Made by a program: the position numbers and the translations under genes
Notes under the pieces: generated by a model
Told to the model about the DNA's origin: nothing
What the model saw: the letters and a program-made list of their open reading frames with translations, nothing else
Databases searched by the model: none
Assembly: GCF_001429395.1 (NCBI RefSeq)
Contig: NZ_LMJT01000023.1
Location: forward strand, 17,631-81,630
DNA length: 64,000 nucleotides
DNA from: Allobosea sp. Root381
GTDB lineage: Bacteria; Pseudomonadota; Alphaproteobacteria; Rhizobiales; Beijerinckiaceae
Reading direction: 5' to 3'
In this document: piece by piece, positions 1 to 9,587 of the stretch
How the letters are laid out: each line of letters starts with the position of its first letter
Numbering within the stretch: position 1 is the first letter of the stretch

Positions 1-3000
1 AGCCCGGCGCCAGCACGAGATTGCCGGCGACGGTGAGCGTGCCGATCGAGTTGCCGGGCGCGATCGTGGCGCCGGACTGGACCGTGGTCGCGCCGACCGT
101 GCCCGAGCCGGCGAGCGTCGCGCCGGCCAGCACCGTCACGGCGGAGGCTGCGAGCGAGCCGTTGACCGCAAGCGTGCCGGCCTCGACCGTAGTCGCGCCG
201 GTCAGCGCCGAGGTGCCGGTCAGGTTGAGCCGGCCGGCGCCGCGCTTGGCCAGCGTGCCGTTGCCGGAGATCGCATTGGCGAAGGCCGCATCGACCGGCT
301 GGTCGATGACCAGCGCGGCATTGTTGCCGATCGAACCGCTGCCGAAGCTCGTCGCCGAGCCCACCAGCGTGCCGGCATTGATCGCGGTGCCGCCGCTATG
401 GCTGTTGAGGCCGCCCAGCGTCGTCGTGCCATTGCCCGACTGGATCACGACACCGCTGCCCGAGATCGCGCCGGCGAAGCTCAGCGCGTCCGAGCGCGCG
501 AAGACGAGCCCGCCGTGATTGACGACATCGCCGCTGATCGAACCGGTCGTGCCGCCGGTGCCGAGCTGCAGCGTGCCGGCCAGGATCGTCGTGCCGCCCG
601 TATAGCTGGCATCGCCGCTCAGGATCAGCCCGCCCGCGCCATCCTTGCTCAGGCTGCCCGCGCCCGAGACCGCACCGTCGAGCCGCAAGGTCGTGCCGCC
701 CGCGACAGCGAAGCTGCCGATGCCGGCGAGCGCGACGGCGCGCGCCGTGGTGAAGCCCGTCGTCGTCGCCAGTGTGCCACCGTTGAAGGTCAGCCCGCCG
801 CCGGCCGCGCCGAGATTGGCGTCGGAGGCGATCTGGAGCGTGCCGGCATTGATCGTGGTGCCGCCGGCATAGCTGTTGATGCCGGCGAGCACGATGGTGC
901 CGGCGCCGGTCTTGGTCAGCCCGCCCGCGCCCGCGATCACGGCATCGATCGTCGCGCTCAGCCCCGGATCGATGCGCAGCTCGGCGCCGGGTGCCGCGAC
1001 GAGCAGCGCGCCCGCCCCGTCCAGCACATAGCCGCCGGTGGCGAACTGCAGGCCCTGGATCTGCCGGTCGCTCGCGAGCGTCACGGTGCCCCCGGCCGGG
1101 CCGCCGAAGACCGCGGTCAGGTCGCTCCAGGCATGCGCGCCGATGCCGTTGCCGCTGGTCCAGTTCGTGTCGACGGCGTTCCAGGTCCCGCTGCCGCCAT
1201 GGACCGTGCCGTCCGCCACGGTCTGCGTGCCGTTCCAGAACTGCAGGCCCACATCGGAGACGACGAGATCGACCTGGCCTGCCGTCGCGACATCGAAGCC
1301 GAGCGTGTAGCCGGCCGGCACGGCACCGAAGACAAGGCCGCCATCGGTCAGCGAGCCATAGTTGAACAACCGGTAGCGGCCGGCGCCGAAGCCGGCCTGC
1401 GGCGTCAGGTCGACCACGCCGTCGAGCGCGAGCGAGCCGGTGACGCTGACGAGATCCTGCCCTCCCGGCGCGCCGGGCTTGAAGTCGAGCTGCGAGGCCT
1501 GGTTGAGGGTGAGCGAGCCGAGCGTCAGCGTACCGAGGCTGCCGCCGGGCGCCAACCGCCCGCCATCGGCCACCATGACGTCCCCGCCGATGCTGCCCGA
1601 GCCGGCGAGCGTCGCCCCCGATGAAACGATCACCGCGAAACTGCCGAGCGAGCCCTCGAGCAGCAGCGTGCCGCCATTGATCGAGGTGGCGCCGGAAAAG
1701 GCGTTCGTCCCGGTCAGCGTCGTCGTGCCGGCGGTGATGCTGAGCGAGGCGGAGCCCGACAAGCCGGAGATCGCGCCGCCGGTCGAGCCGATCGCGCCGG
1801 TCAGCGAGCCGTTGGTCAGCGTGCCGCCGGCGAGACTGACGCTGTTGATCGTCTGGGCGAAGCCGCCGAGATCGAGCGTTCCGCCGGCCGCGACCGTCGT
1901 TGCGCTTCCCGCGCTGAACGCATTGGCGGCGCCAGCCGCCAGCGTGCCGCCATTGATCGTTGTCACCCCGGTGTAGCCGTTCGCCCCGGAAAGCGCGGTC
2001 GTGCCGGAGCTGACCGACAGCGATGCGGCGCCGGCCAGGCTCGCTATGGTGCCGCCGGTCGAACTGATCGCGCTGGTCAGCGAGCCGTTGGTCAGCGTGC
2101 CGCCGGCAAGGCTGACGCTGTTGATCGTCTGCGCGAAGCCGCCGAGATCGAGCGTGCCACCGGCCGAGACCGTCGTGGCGCTCCCGGCACTGAACGCGTT
2201 GGCGGCGCCGGCCGCCAGCGTTCCGCCGCTGACCGATGTCGCTCCCGTATAGGCATTCGTCCCGGTCAGTGTCGTCGTGCCGGCGGTGACCGAAAGCGAG
2301 GCGGTCCCCGACAGGCCCGCTATGGCGCCGCCGGACGAGCCGATCGCGCCGGCCAGCGAGCCGTTGGTGAGCGTGCCGCCGTCGAGGCTGAGGCTGTTGA
2401 TCGTCTGCGCGGCGCCGCCGAGATCAAGCGTGCCGCCGGCGCCGACGGTCGTGGCGCTCGCCGCACTGAAAGCTTGAGTGCCTCCCGCCAGCAGGGTGGC
2501 GCCCGTGATCGACGTCGCGCCGGAATAGGCATTCGCGCCGGTCAGGGTCGTCGTGCCGGCGCTCGCGGACAGCGACGCGGCGCCGGACAGGCCCACTATC
2601 GTCCCGCCCGTCGAGCCGACCGCGCCCGTCAGCATGCCATTGGCCAGCGTGCCGCCGTTCAGCGTCACGCTGTCGACCGCCTGACGGAAGCCGCCGAGAT
2701 CGAGCGTCGCGCCGGCATTCACCGTGGTGGCGCTGGCCTGGCTGAGACCGTTCACCGCGGCCGCCATAACAGTGCCCTGGTCGATGACCGTGGCACCGGC
2801 ATAGCTGTTGGCACCGGCAAGCACCAGCCGGCCGAGATCGGTCTTGTGGAGGCCGCCCGTCCCCACGAGGGCCGAGGCGATGGTGACCGTGTAGCCGGTG
2901 CCGGCCAGCGTGCCGTCGCCGACGCGCAAAAGGGTCTGCGGCTCCGCCAGCGTAATCGCATCGCCTGTGATCGAATAGCCGTTCACCGCGAACTGCATGC

Positions 3001-6000
3001 CGGCTACCGTGAGGGCGCCGGCCGCATCGTCCACCGTCACCACGCCGTGTGCGCCCTGGAAAATAGCGAAGCTCGGATAGGTCGCCGGCGCGTTGAAGGT
3101 GCCGTTGGCATCCGTCCAGTTGGTGTTCGTCCGTGTCCAGCTGCCCGAGCCGCCATTGACCGTCCCCGTCCCGGGGCCACCCGTCGCGGCGCCGTTCCAG
3201 AAGGCGAGGGCGAGACCGCCGCTGTTGACGAGATTGACCTGCCCCGCCACGCCCGTCTGCACGCTCAGATCGGCGAGGTTCATCCCCGCCGGGATCTGCC
3301 CGATGTCGAGCCCGTTATTGGTGAGCGCGCCGCCATGGTCGAACACGCGGGCGATGCCGGGGCCGAACGGCGCCGCATTCACGATGTTGAGCGTGCCGTC
3401 GAGGGTCAGGTTGCCGGTCACGCTGAACGGCGCGCCGGGGGAGGACATGGCGCCCACCTCGATAAGCATCCTGGAGGCGGCATCGAGCGTCAGCGAAGCC
3501 ATGGTCAGCACGCCGCCGGCGGCGCCGGACAGCGTGCCGCCATCGCTCACCACCTGCGCGAGCGAGCCCGTTCCGTACAGTACGCCGCCCCCATTGATGG
3601 TCGTCAGGTTGGCGGCCATGGTCCCGCTGACCCCCAGCACAGCGCCGCTGCCGACGCTGACATTGCTGTTCTGCAGCGAGCCCAGGACGCGCAGGACGCC
3701 GCCGGTTGTCACGGCGGTGCTGCCCGTATGGCTGTTCGTGCCGGACAGGTCGGTCGTGCCGGAGCTCGCGGACAGCGACGCCGCGCCACCGAGGCCGGAA
3801 ATCGTGCCGCCTGTCGAACTGATCGCGCCCGACAGCATGCCATTGGTCAGCCTGCCCCCGGCGAGGCTGACGGCATCGATCGTCTGCGCCAAGCCGCCGA
3901 GGTCGAGCGTGCCGCCGGGCCCGACCGAGGTCGCGCTGATGCGGCTGAACGCATTGCTGCCCCCGGCCGTCAGCGTACCGCCGGTGACGGTCGTCGCACC
4001 GCTGTAGCTGTTCGAACCGCTGAGCGTCGTCGTGCCGGCGCTGACCGAGAGCGACGCGGTGCCGCCCAGGCCGGATATCGCGCCGCCCGTAGCGCTGATC
4101 GTTCCGGCCAGCGAGCCGTTGATCAGCGCCCCGCCTGCAAGGATGACCGCGTTGATCGTCTGCGCGAAACCGCCGAGATTGAGCGTCCCGCCCGTCGCCA
4201 CAGTGGTTGCGCTGACAGCGCTGAGGGTGTTGGCGGCACCAGCCCGCAAGGTTCCGCCGGAAACGCTCGTCGCGCCGCTATAGCTGTTCGTCCCCGTCAG
4301 CGTCGTCGTGCCGGCGGTGATCGTGAGCGTGGCCGTGCCCGACAACCCCGCGATCTCGCCGCCCTCAGAGGCGATCGCGCCAGTCAGGGAACCGTCGGTC
4401 AGCCTGCCGCCGGCGAGGGTGACGGCGTTGATCGTCTGCGCGTGGCCTCTTAGATTGAGCGTCCCGCCCGTCCCGACGGTGGTGGCGCTGACGGCACTGA
4501 AGGCGTTCTCGTGGCCATAGGCGACCGTCAGCTCGCCGCCGGAAATGGTCGTATCGCCGGTATACGCGTTCGTTCCGAACACCACCGTCGTGCCGTCGGT
4601 GATCGTGAGCGAAGCGGTGCCCGACAAGTCCGATATCCAACCCATTATCGAGTTGATTGACCCGGCCAGCGCTCCGTTGGTCAGCGAGCCGCCGACGAGG
4701 GCTACCGCGTCGATCCTCTGCGCGAAGCCGCCGAGATCGATCGTGCCCCCCGGAGAGACCTGTGTCGCACTGCCGGTGCTGAAGGCGTCGGCGGTGCCGG
4801 CCCGCAAGTTCACGCCGGCAATGGTCGTCGTACCGGCATAGCTGTTCGTGCCGCTCAGCGTCGTCGTGCCGCTACTGATCCTGAGCGAGGCCGTGCCCGA
4901 CAATCCCGATATCGACCCACCCGTCGAGTTGATCGGACCGCCGAGCGCACCGTTGGTCAGCGTGCCGCCGGAAAGGGAGATTGAAGCGACCGCGTGGGCA
5001 AAGCCTCCGAGATCGAGCGTGCCGCCCGCGATAGAGATGGTGCCGGCATTGCTCAGCAGGCCGCCGGACAGCGTGGTAAGCGAGCCGCCGCTGATCAGGG
5101 TCTGGCTCGCGTTGAGCGGGCCGCCCAGCGAGAGCGTGCCCGGTCCGGTCTTGGTGAAGCTGCCTGTCCCCGAAATGCCGGAGAGGTTGAGGTTCGCATC
5201 GGTCCAGATGGTGCCGCCGCTCGCGCCCAATATGACGCTGCGCGTGGTGCTGATGGCCGCCGTGGTGCGCAGCGTCCCGCCGTTCAGCGTGAGGGCGTTG
5301 CTGATGGGGCCGAGGCTGGCATCCGAGGCGATCGAGAGCGTGCCGCCGGTCACCGTCCAGGCCGGCATCGAGGACGACGCACCCGTCAAGCTCCAGGTGC
5401 CACTGCCTTCCTTCGTCAGAGCGGTGATGCCGGAGAATTGCCCGCCGGCGCTGTTGACGGCCGAGACGTCGAAAGACCCATCGGTCGCCCCGCCCAGCGC
5501 GAGCGTGGTGGCACCGCCGCCAACAACATTGCCCAGGATGCTGTAGCCGCTTTCGAGCACGAGCCGGTTGTCCGTGCCGGAGAAAGTGATCGCATCGGCG
5601 ACGGCGCCGCTGCCGCTTCTGACCGTGCCTGCCAGGGTGATCGTGGAGTTGTTGGCGACGATGCCGACCCCGCCCAGCCCGAGCAGCCCAAAGCTGCCGA
5701 AAGCGCTGGCTGCCCCACCGGCGCCGCCCGAGCTGCCGTCCCCGCCGAGGACAAACGTTCCGGCCCCGATCGTGAGGGTCGCTCCGGTGAGTTGGATGCC
5801 GATGCCACCGGAGCCGCCCTCTCCGCCGTCTCCGCCGACTGTGATCGCGCTGCCGCCGGCGCCGCCAGCCCCGCCAGCACCACCGCGGATAGTGGCGCCC
5901 GCCTGTTCGAGCACCAGGCTCCCACCGGTCAGGACAATGCCGGTGCCGCCGGTCGCGCCTCGGCCGCCGGTTCCACCGACCTGGTCAGCTGCTTGCGCGA

Positions 6001-6862
6001 TGCCGCCCACACCCCCGGCGCCACCCGCGCCGCCAGTCACGCCGGACCGGATCGTCAGCGTACTGTTCGCGGAGACCAGACCGGCCCCCCCGCTACCGCC
6101 GCCAGCGCCGACGCCCCCCGCGCCGGCGTTCGGGGAGCTTCCGCCAGCGCCGCCGAGACCACCTGTGCCGCCCGCAATCGTGTTCAGGACGGTGAGATCG
6201 CCGTTGGAGATCCCAACGGCGAAAGCGCCGGCACCGCCGGCACCACCGGTACCGCCGACCCCAAAAAATGAAGTGCCACCCGCGCCGCCGGAACCGCCGG
6301 CGCCGCCGGTCATGACTCCGGTCGTCGTATAGACTTGGGACGTACCTCCGATCATGAGAGCCGCGCCGCCACCGCCGCCGCCGCCGCCGCCGCCGACCCC
6401 GCCGGAGACCGTCGCAGTGCCGGCCGCGCCGCCGTTGCCGCCACGGCCGCCGGAGAGGTTTGGCGCTATCGTCTGCCCCGTATTGACGCCGAGCAATCGA
6501 CCGCCGCCGCCGCCGCCGCCGCCGCCGAAAGTTCCAAACGAGCCGCCACCGCCGGCGCCGCCATTGATAAACCCGGGAATTCCGCCGGAAGACACGCCGC
6601 CGCCGCCGCCGCCGCCGCCGCCGAAGCCGTCGGCGCCGACGCCGCCGCCACCACCGCCGCCGGCGCTGATTCCCGGACCGATGATCGCGCCGCCCTCTCC
6701 GCCTGGTCCTCCGGCGCCGCAGCCCGTACCGGCAGTCTGTCCAGAGGCGTGGTTGCCGTCCGGGCAGGCGGCCATGGCCTCGGGCTGTCCGATCAGCAGG
6801 AAAAGCTGCAGCGCGGTGCCGGTAAGCAGCGTCGCCTTGAGCGGACGAATTGGATAGCGCAT
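1..6862 (-). CDS. Giant autotransporter adhesin, N-terminal part (3' end beyond window)
   Basis: The frame is open from an ATG at 6862 to the window edge, at least 2287 codons. Residues 1-31 form a signal peptide (basic start, hydrophobic TLLTGTALQLFLLIG, cleavage near AMA). Residues 34 to about 385 are Gly/Ala-rich GGAGG-type sequence, resembling mycobacterial PGRS. From there to the edge runs autotransporter-associated beta-strand repeat sequence (SGGTL, TLTGTNAYTGAT, LDLGGFAQTIN), including two blocks of 92-codon modules. The last readable stretch, NSIGTLTVAGNLVLAPG, is the kind of sequence that usually precedes the C-terminal beta-barrel, so the translocator is expected just outside the window. 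Expected role is a type V secreted surface adhesin or biofilm protein. No passenger protease motif was seen. The upstream ribosome site is weak. The antisense strand also has long Pro/Arg-rich open frames, which I treat as shadows. Confidence 0.88.
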   Translation of the reverse strand, partial: MRYPIRPLKATLLTGTALQLFLLIGQPEAMAACPDGNHASGQTAGTGCGAGGPGGEGGAIIGPGISAGGGGGGGVGADGFGGGGGGGGGVSSGGIPGFINGGAGGGGSFGTFGGGGGGGGGRLLGVNTGQTIAPNLSGGRGGNGGAAGTATVSGGVGGGGGGGGGGAALMIGGTSQVYTTTGVMTGGAGGSGGAGGTSFFGVGGTGGAGGAGAFAVGISNGDLTVLNTIAGGTGGLGGAGGSSPNAGAGGVGAGGGSGGAGLVSANSTLTIRSGVTGGAGGAGGVGGIAQAADQVGGTGGRGATGGTGIVLTGGSLVLEQAGATIRGGAGGAGGAGGSAITVGGDGGEGGSGGIGIQLTGATLTIGAGTFVLGGDGSSGGAGGAASAFGSFGLLGLGGVGIVANNSTITLAGTVRSGSGAVADAITFSGTDNRLVLESGYSILGNVVGGGATTLALGGATDGSFDVSAVNSAGGQFSGITALTKEGSGTWSLTGASSSMPAWTVTGGTLSIASDASLGPISNALTLNGGTLRTTAAISTTRSVILGASGGTIWTDANLNLSGISGTGSFTKTGPGTLSLGGPLNASQTLISGGSLTTLSGGLLSNAGTISIAGGTLDLGGFAHAVASISLSGGTLTNGALGGPINSTGGSISGLSGTASLRISSGTTTLSGTNSYAGTTTIAGVNLRAGTADAFSTGSATQVSPGGTIDLGGFAQRIDAVALVGGSLTNGALAGSINSIMGWISDLSGTASLTITDGTTVVFGTNAYTGDTTISGGELTVAYGHENAFSAVSATTVGTGGTLNLRGHAQTINAVTLAGGRLTDGSLTGAIASEGGEIAGLSGTATLTITAGTTTLTGTNSYSGATSVSGGTLRAGAANTLSAVSATTVATGGTLNLGGFAQTINAVILAGGALINGSLAGTISATGGAISGLGGTASLSVSAGTTTLSGSNSYSGATTVTGGTLTAGGSNAFSRISATSVGPGGTLDLGGLAQTIDAVSLAGGRLTNGMLSGAISSTGGTISGLGGAASLSASSGTTDLSGTNSHTGSTAVTTGGVLRVLGSLQNSNVSVGSGAVLGVSGTMAANLTTINGGGVLYGTGSLAQVVSDGGTLSGAAGGVLTMASLTLDAASRMLIEVGAMSSPGAPFSVTGNLTLDGTLNIVNAAPFGPGIARVFDHGGALTNNGLDIGQIPAGMNLADLSVQTGVAGQVNLVNSGGLALAFWNGAATGGPGTGTVNGGSGSWTRTNTNWTDANGTFNAPATYPSFAIFQGAHGVVTVDDAAGALTVAGMQFAVNGYSITGDAITLAEPQTLLRVGDGTLAGTGYTVTIASALVGTGGLHKTDLGRLVLAGANSYAGATVIDQGTVMAAAVNGLSQASATTVNAGATLDLGGFRQAVDSVTLNGGTLANGMLTGAVGSTGGTIVGLSGAASLSASAGTTTLTGANAYSGATSITGATLLAGGTQAFSAASATTVGAGGTLDLGGAAQTINSLSLDGGTLTNGSLAGAIGSSGGAIAGLSGTASLSVTAGTTTLTGTNAYTGATSVSGGTLAAGAANAFSAGSATTVSAGGTLDLGGFAQTINSVSLAGGTLTNGSLTSAISSTGGTIASLAGAASLSVSSGTTALSGANGYTGVTTINGGTLAAGAANAFSAGSATTVAAGGTLDLGGFAQTINSVSLAGGTLTNGSLTGAIGSTGGAISGLSGSASLSITAGTTTLTGTNAFSGATSINGGTLLLEGSLGSFAVIVSSGATLAGSGSIGGDVMVADGGRLAPGGSLGTLTLGSLTLNQASQLDFKPGAPGGQDLVSVTGSLALDGVVDLTPQAGFGAGRYRLFNYGSLTDGGLVFGAVPAGYTLGFDVATAGQVDLVVSDVGLQFWNGTQTVADGTVHGGSGTWNAVDTNWTSGNGIGAHAWSDLTAVFGGPAGGTVTLASDRQIQGLQFATGGYVLDGAGALLVAAPGAELRIDPGLSATIDAVIAGAGGLTKTGAGTIVLAGINSYAGGTTINAGTLQIASDANLGAAGGGLTFNGGTLATTTGFTTARAVALAGIGSFAVAGGTTLRLDGAVSGAGSLSKDGAGGLILSGDASYTGGTTILAGTLQLGTGGTTGSISGDVVNHGGLVFARSDALSFAGAISGSGVVIQSGNGTTTLGGLNSHSGGTAINAGTLVGSATSFGSGSIGNNAALVIDQPVDAAFANAISGNGTLAKRGAGRLNLTGTSALTGATTVEAGTLAVNGSLAASAVTVLAGATLAGSGTVGATTVQSGATIAPGNSIGTLTVAGNLVLAPG
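1690..2790 (-). repeat. Block 1 of 92-codon autotransporter repeats
   Basis: A 276-bp period is visible: the same stretch (gtcagcgagccgttggtcag and variants) recurs at about 1800, 2076, 2352 and 2631. Each unit encodes one module of the form GTTTLTGTNAYTGAT ... GGTLDLGGFAQTIN ... GGTLTNGSL. Adjacent copies are close to identical at DNA level, which points to recent duplication or gene conversion. Confidence 0.8.
3715..5050 (-). repeat. Block 2 of 92-codon autotransporter repeats
   Basis: About five more copies of the same module, with anchor sequences at about 3831, 4107, 4383, 4668 and 4944. They are more diverged than block 1; the unit near 4668 carries substitutions such as SINSIMGWISDLSG. 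The two blocks are separated by a non-repeated segment of about 900 bp. Confidence 0.75.
6362..6660 (-). repeat. GCC/GGC trinucleotide tracts encoding poly-Gly
   Basis: Several runs of six to nine uninterrupted or nearly uninterrupted ccg/gcc triplets occur near 6366-6395, 6500-6530 and 6598-6625. In the autotransporter frame they encode poly-glycine. Slippage here would change tract length in steps of one residue without breaking the frame. Confidence 0.75.
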
Positions 6863-7376
6863 GGTCAATCTTATCCGGCGATGCGTCCCGCGCCCTCCCG
6901 GCGCGATATCTGGACCTATCGAAAGGTGGAACGCAAAACAACCGCTGATGCGAAACTGGCGCTGGACCAAATCGACCTTTACGTCACGCTGCGAGCCCAC
7001 CACCTACGTCGAGCCGACACGATCGATCGCCGCTGCTCATCTCGACAATACGGTCCATATGACTGGTTAGCACAGAAGCTACAGCAGCGTAGCGGGTTTT
7101 TCTGGATTACCCGTGGCCCTGCCGGTGCCATCGGCAAAACGGCTGGCCTACATCGAGGGCAAGACAAGCCCGTCAGGTCCCTTCGGCAAGCAACCGACCA
7201 TCGCGTCCCGATATCCAGGCTCACTAAGATCGTTTTGCGGTCATGGGGGCGCGATGAAACCAGTGTCCGGCTCTGGGCCAGTGCCCAATGTCGGGTAGTG
7301 GCGCCTGCCGCTGCTTCCTCCGGCATCGGTTACAGGCAACGATTGGCTCGGCGACTGTAGGAATGGCTGAAGTCAC
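6863..7376. other. 514-bp intergenic region upstream of the autotransporter
   Basis: I see no convincing gene. Open frames on both strands lack family resemblance and good ribosome sites. The region must hold the autotransporter promoter, but no clear sigma-70 pair was recognised. A 41-bp dispersed repeat lies at 7265-7305. Confidence 0.5.
7265..7305 (+). repeat. 41-bp dispersed intergenic repeat, copy 1
   Basis: Starts GTCCGGCTCTGGGCC and ends GTAGTGGCGCC. It has the same 41-bp length and end blocks as the copies at 11358, 16470, 24297 and 36345. Confidence 0.5.
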
Positions 7377-9584
7377 TCAAGCCGCATCCGGCATCCGCGC
7401 CAGCAGCTTGTCGAGCGTGAGTGGATAGTCGCGCACGCGCACGCCGGTCGCGTTGTAGACGGCGTTGGCCACGGCAGCTCCGACCCCGCAGATGCCGAGC
7501 TCGCCCACGCCCTTCGCCTTCATCGGCGAGGACATCGGGTCCGTCTCGTCGAGGAAGACCACCTCCTGATGCGGGATGTCGGCATGCACCGGCACCTCGT
7601 AGGAGGCCAGATCGTGGTTGACGAAGAAGCCTCGGCGCTTGTCGACCGCCAGTTCCTCCATCAGCGCCGCGCCCACCCCCATAGTCATCGCGCCGATGAC
7701 CTGGCTGCGCGCCGTCTTCGGGTTGAGGATGCGCCCGGCCGCGCAAACCGCCAGCATGCGCCTGACCCGCGTCTCGGCCGTCGCCGCGTCGACGCCGACC
7801 TCCACGAAATGCGCGCCGAAGGTGGATTGCTGGTGCGTCTCGTCGAGGTCGCCATATTCGATGGTGTCCTCGGCCGTCAGCGACCCGGCCTCGGCCGCGC
7901 TCGCCAGCGACAGACTGCGGTTGCCCGCCTTGACCTCGCCGCCCGTGAAGACGGCCTCGTTCGAGTTGATGCCGAGCTTCTGCGCGACGGCCTCGCGCAG
8001 CTTCACGCAAGCGGCGTAGACACCGGCCGTCGAGCTGTTGCCGCCCCATTGCCCGCCGGAGCCGGCCGAGACGGGGAAGGCGGAATCGCCCAGCTTCACA
8101 ACCACCTTGTCGAGATCGACGCCCAGCATCTCGGCGGCTGTCTGGCCGATGATGGTGTAGCTGCCCGTGCCGATGTCGGTCATGTCGGTCTCGACGGTGA
8201 CGATCCCCTTGGCATCGAGGCTGACGCGCGCCCCCGATTTCATCACGAGGTTATTGCGGAAGGCTGCCGCGACGCCGAGGCCGATCAGCCAGTTGCCCTC
8301 GCGCATCCGGCCCGGCTGCTCCGCGCGCCGCGACCAGCCGAAACGCTCCGCGCCGACCCTGAAGCACTCGTCGAAGCGCCGCATCGAGAAGGGCCTCTTC
8401 GGCTTCTCCGGGTCGACCTGCGTGTCGTTCAGCAGCCGGAAGGCGATCGGGTCCATCCCGAGCTTCTCGGCCATTTCGTCCATCGCCATTTCCAGCGCCA
8501 TCAGGCCCGGTGCCTCGCCGGGCGCGCGCATGGCGTTGCCTTCCGGCAGGTCGAGCTCGGCGAGACGCATCGCCGTCATCCGGTTGGCGCCGGCATAGAG
8601 CAGCCGCGTCTGCTGCACGGCGACCTCCGGCCCGCCGCCCTTGAGATCGCCCGACCAGCTCTCATGGCCGATCGCGGTGATCTTGCCCTCTTTCGTCGCA
8701 CCCAGCCGGATGCGCTGGATCGTCGCCGGCCTGTGCGTCGTGTTGTTGATCATCAGCGGGCGCGTCAGCGCAACCTTGACCGGTCGCTTCGCCAGGCGCG
8801 CGCCCAGCGCCGCCAGCAGCACGTCGGCGCGCAGGAACAGCTTGCCGCCGAAGCCGCCGCCGATGAAGGGCGAGACGATCCGGATGTTCTGCTTGGGAAT
8901 GCCGAGCGTCGTCGCCATGTCGGTGACGCCCCAGGCGACCATCTGGTTGGCGGTCCAGAGCGTCAGCTTGTCGCCTTCCCAGGCGGCCAGCGTCGCATGC
9001 GGCTCCATCATCGCATGGCTTTCGTCGGGCGTCGTATAGGTCTCGTCGAGGCTGACCGACGCGCTCGCGAAGGCGCCCGCGAAATCTCCGACATGGGTGT
9101 CGTCGAGGCTGGGATCGTTGCCCGTGGGCTTCGCGGCCTTGTCCTTCGCCGCCTTGAGGTCGAAGGCGCCCTGGGCGGCCGCATACTCCACCTTGATCAG
9201 GCTGGCCGCCGCGCGCGCCTGCTCGAAACTCTCGGCCACCACCAGCGCGACAGCCTGGTGATAGTGCTCCACCTCCGGCCCTGCGAGCAGGCGGGCGGTG
9301 TTGCGCGGGCCCTTCTTCAGATCGCCGGCCTCTCTGGCCGTCACCACCGCGAGGACGCCCGGCGCATTTCGCGCTGCGTCAAGCTCGATCGAAGTGATGC
9401 GACCCTTGGCGATGCCCGCACCGAGCACATGACCATAGGCCTGGTTCGCCACGACATCGTGCTGCTCATAGGCGTAGCGGGCCGCGCCGGTGACCTTGCG
9501 GGCGCCGTCGATGCGATCATGCGGCTGTCCGACCACCTGCAGGCGGTCGATCGGATTGTCGGTTGCCGGCTTGTCGAATTTCAT
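7377..9584 (-). CDS. paoC: Periplasmic aldehyde oxidoreductase, molybdopterin-binding subunit (PaoC-like)
   Basis: 735 residues, matching the length of PaoC of the xanthine oxidase family. It starts MKFDKPATDNPID, followed by RVVGQPHDRIDGARKVTG-type sequence. The molybdopterin segments (FIGGGFGGKLF near residue 245, GQWGGNSSTAG) and the C-terminal KGVGELGICG are present; Glu695 in that motif matches the catalytic glutamate of the family. It would oxidise aldehydes to acids with a molybdenum cofactor. It is the third gene of a tight operon: 3 bp after paoB, which overlaps paoA. Export would be by hitch-hiking with the Tat signal of PaoA. No paoD-type chaperone gene is adjacent. Confidence 0.88.
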   Translation of the reverse strand: MKFDKPATDNPIDRLQVVGQPHDRIDGARKVTGAARYAYEQHDVVANQAYGHVLGAGIAKGRITSIELDAARNAPGVLAVVTAREAGDLKKGPRNTARLLAGPEVEHYHQAVALVVAESFEQARAAASLIKVEYAAAQGAFDLKAAKDKAAKPTGNDPSLDDTHVGDFAGAFASASVSLDETYTTPDESHAMMEPHATLAAWEGDKLTLWTANQMVAWGVTDMATTLGIPKQNIRIVSPFIGGGFGGKLFLRADVLLAALGARLAKRPVKVALTRPLMINNTTHRPATIQRIRLGATKEGKITAIGHESWSGDLKGGGPEVAVQQTRLLYAGANRMTAMRLAELDLPEGNAMRAPGEAPGLMALEMAMDEMAEKLGMDPIAFRLLNDTQVDPEKPKRPFSMRRFDECFRVGAERFGWSRRAEQPGRMREGNWLIGLGVAAAFRNNLVMKSGARVSLDAKGIVTVETDMTDIGTGSYTIIGQTAAEMLGVDLDKVVVKLGDSAFPVSAGSGGQWGGNSSTAGVYAACVKLREAVAQKLGINSNEAVFTGGEVKAGNRSLSLASAAEAGSLTAEDTIEYGDLDETHQQSTFGAHFVEVGVDAATAETRVRRMLAVCAAGRILNPKTARSQVIGAMTMGVGAALMEELAVDKRRGFFVNHDLASYEVPVHADIPHQEVVFLDETDPMSSPMKAKGVGELGICGVGAAVANAVYNATGVRVRDYPLTLDKLLARMPDAA

Positions 9585-9587
9585 GGC

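Noticed and set aside
1690-5050. Regularly spaced repeats that might suggest a CRISPR array
   Set aside because: The period is 276 bp and the repeats are in-frame protein modules. There are no short identical repeats with unique spacers and no cas genes.
398-6271. Long plus-strand open frames opposite the autotransporter (for example 398-1624, 2474-4453, 4994-6271)
   Set aside because: They are Arg/Ala/Pro-rich translations of the complementary strand of a GC-rich repeat gene, with no family resemblance. The minus frame shows a signal peptide and autotransporter motifs.
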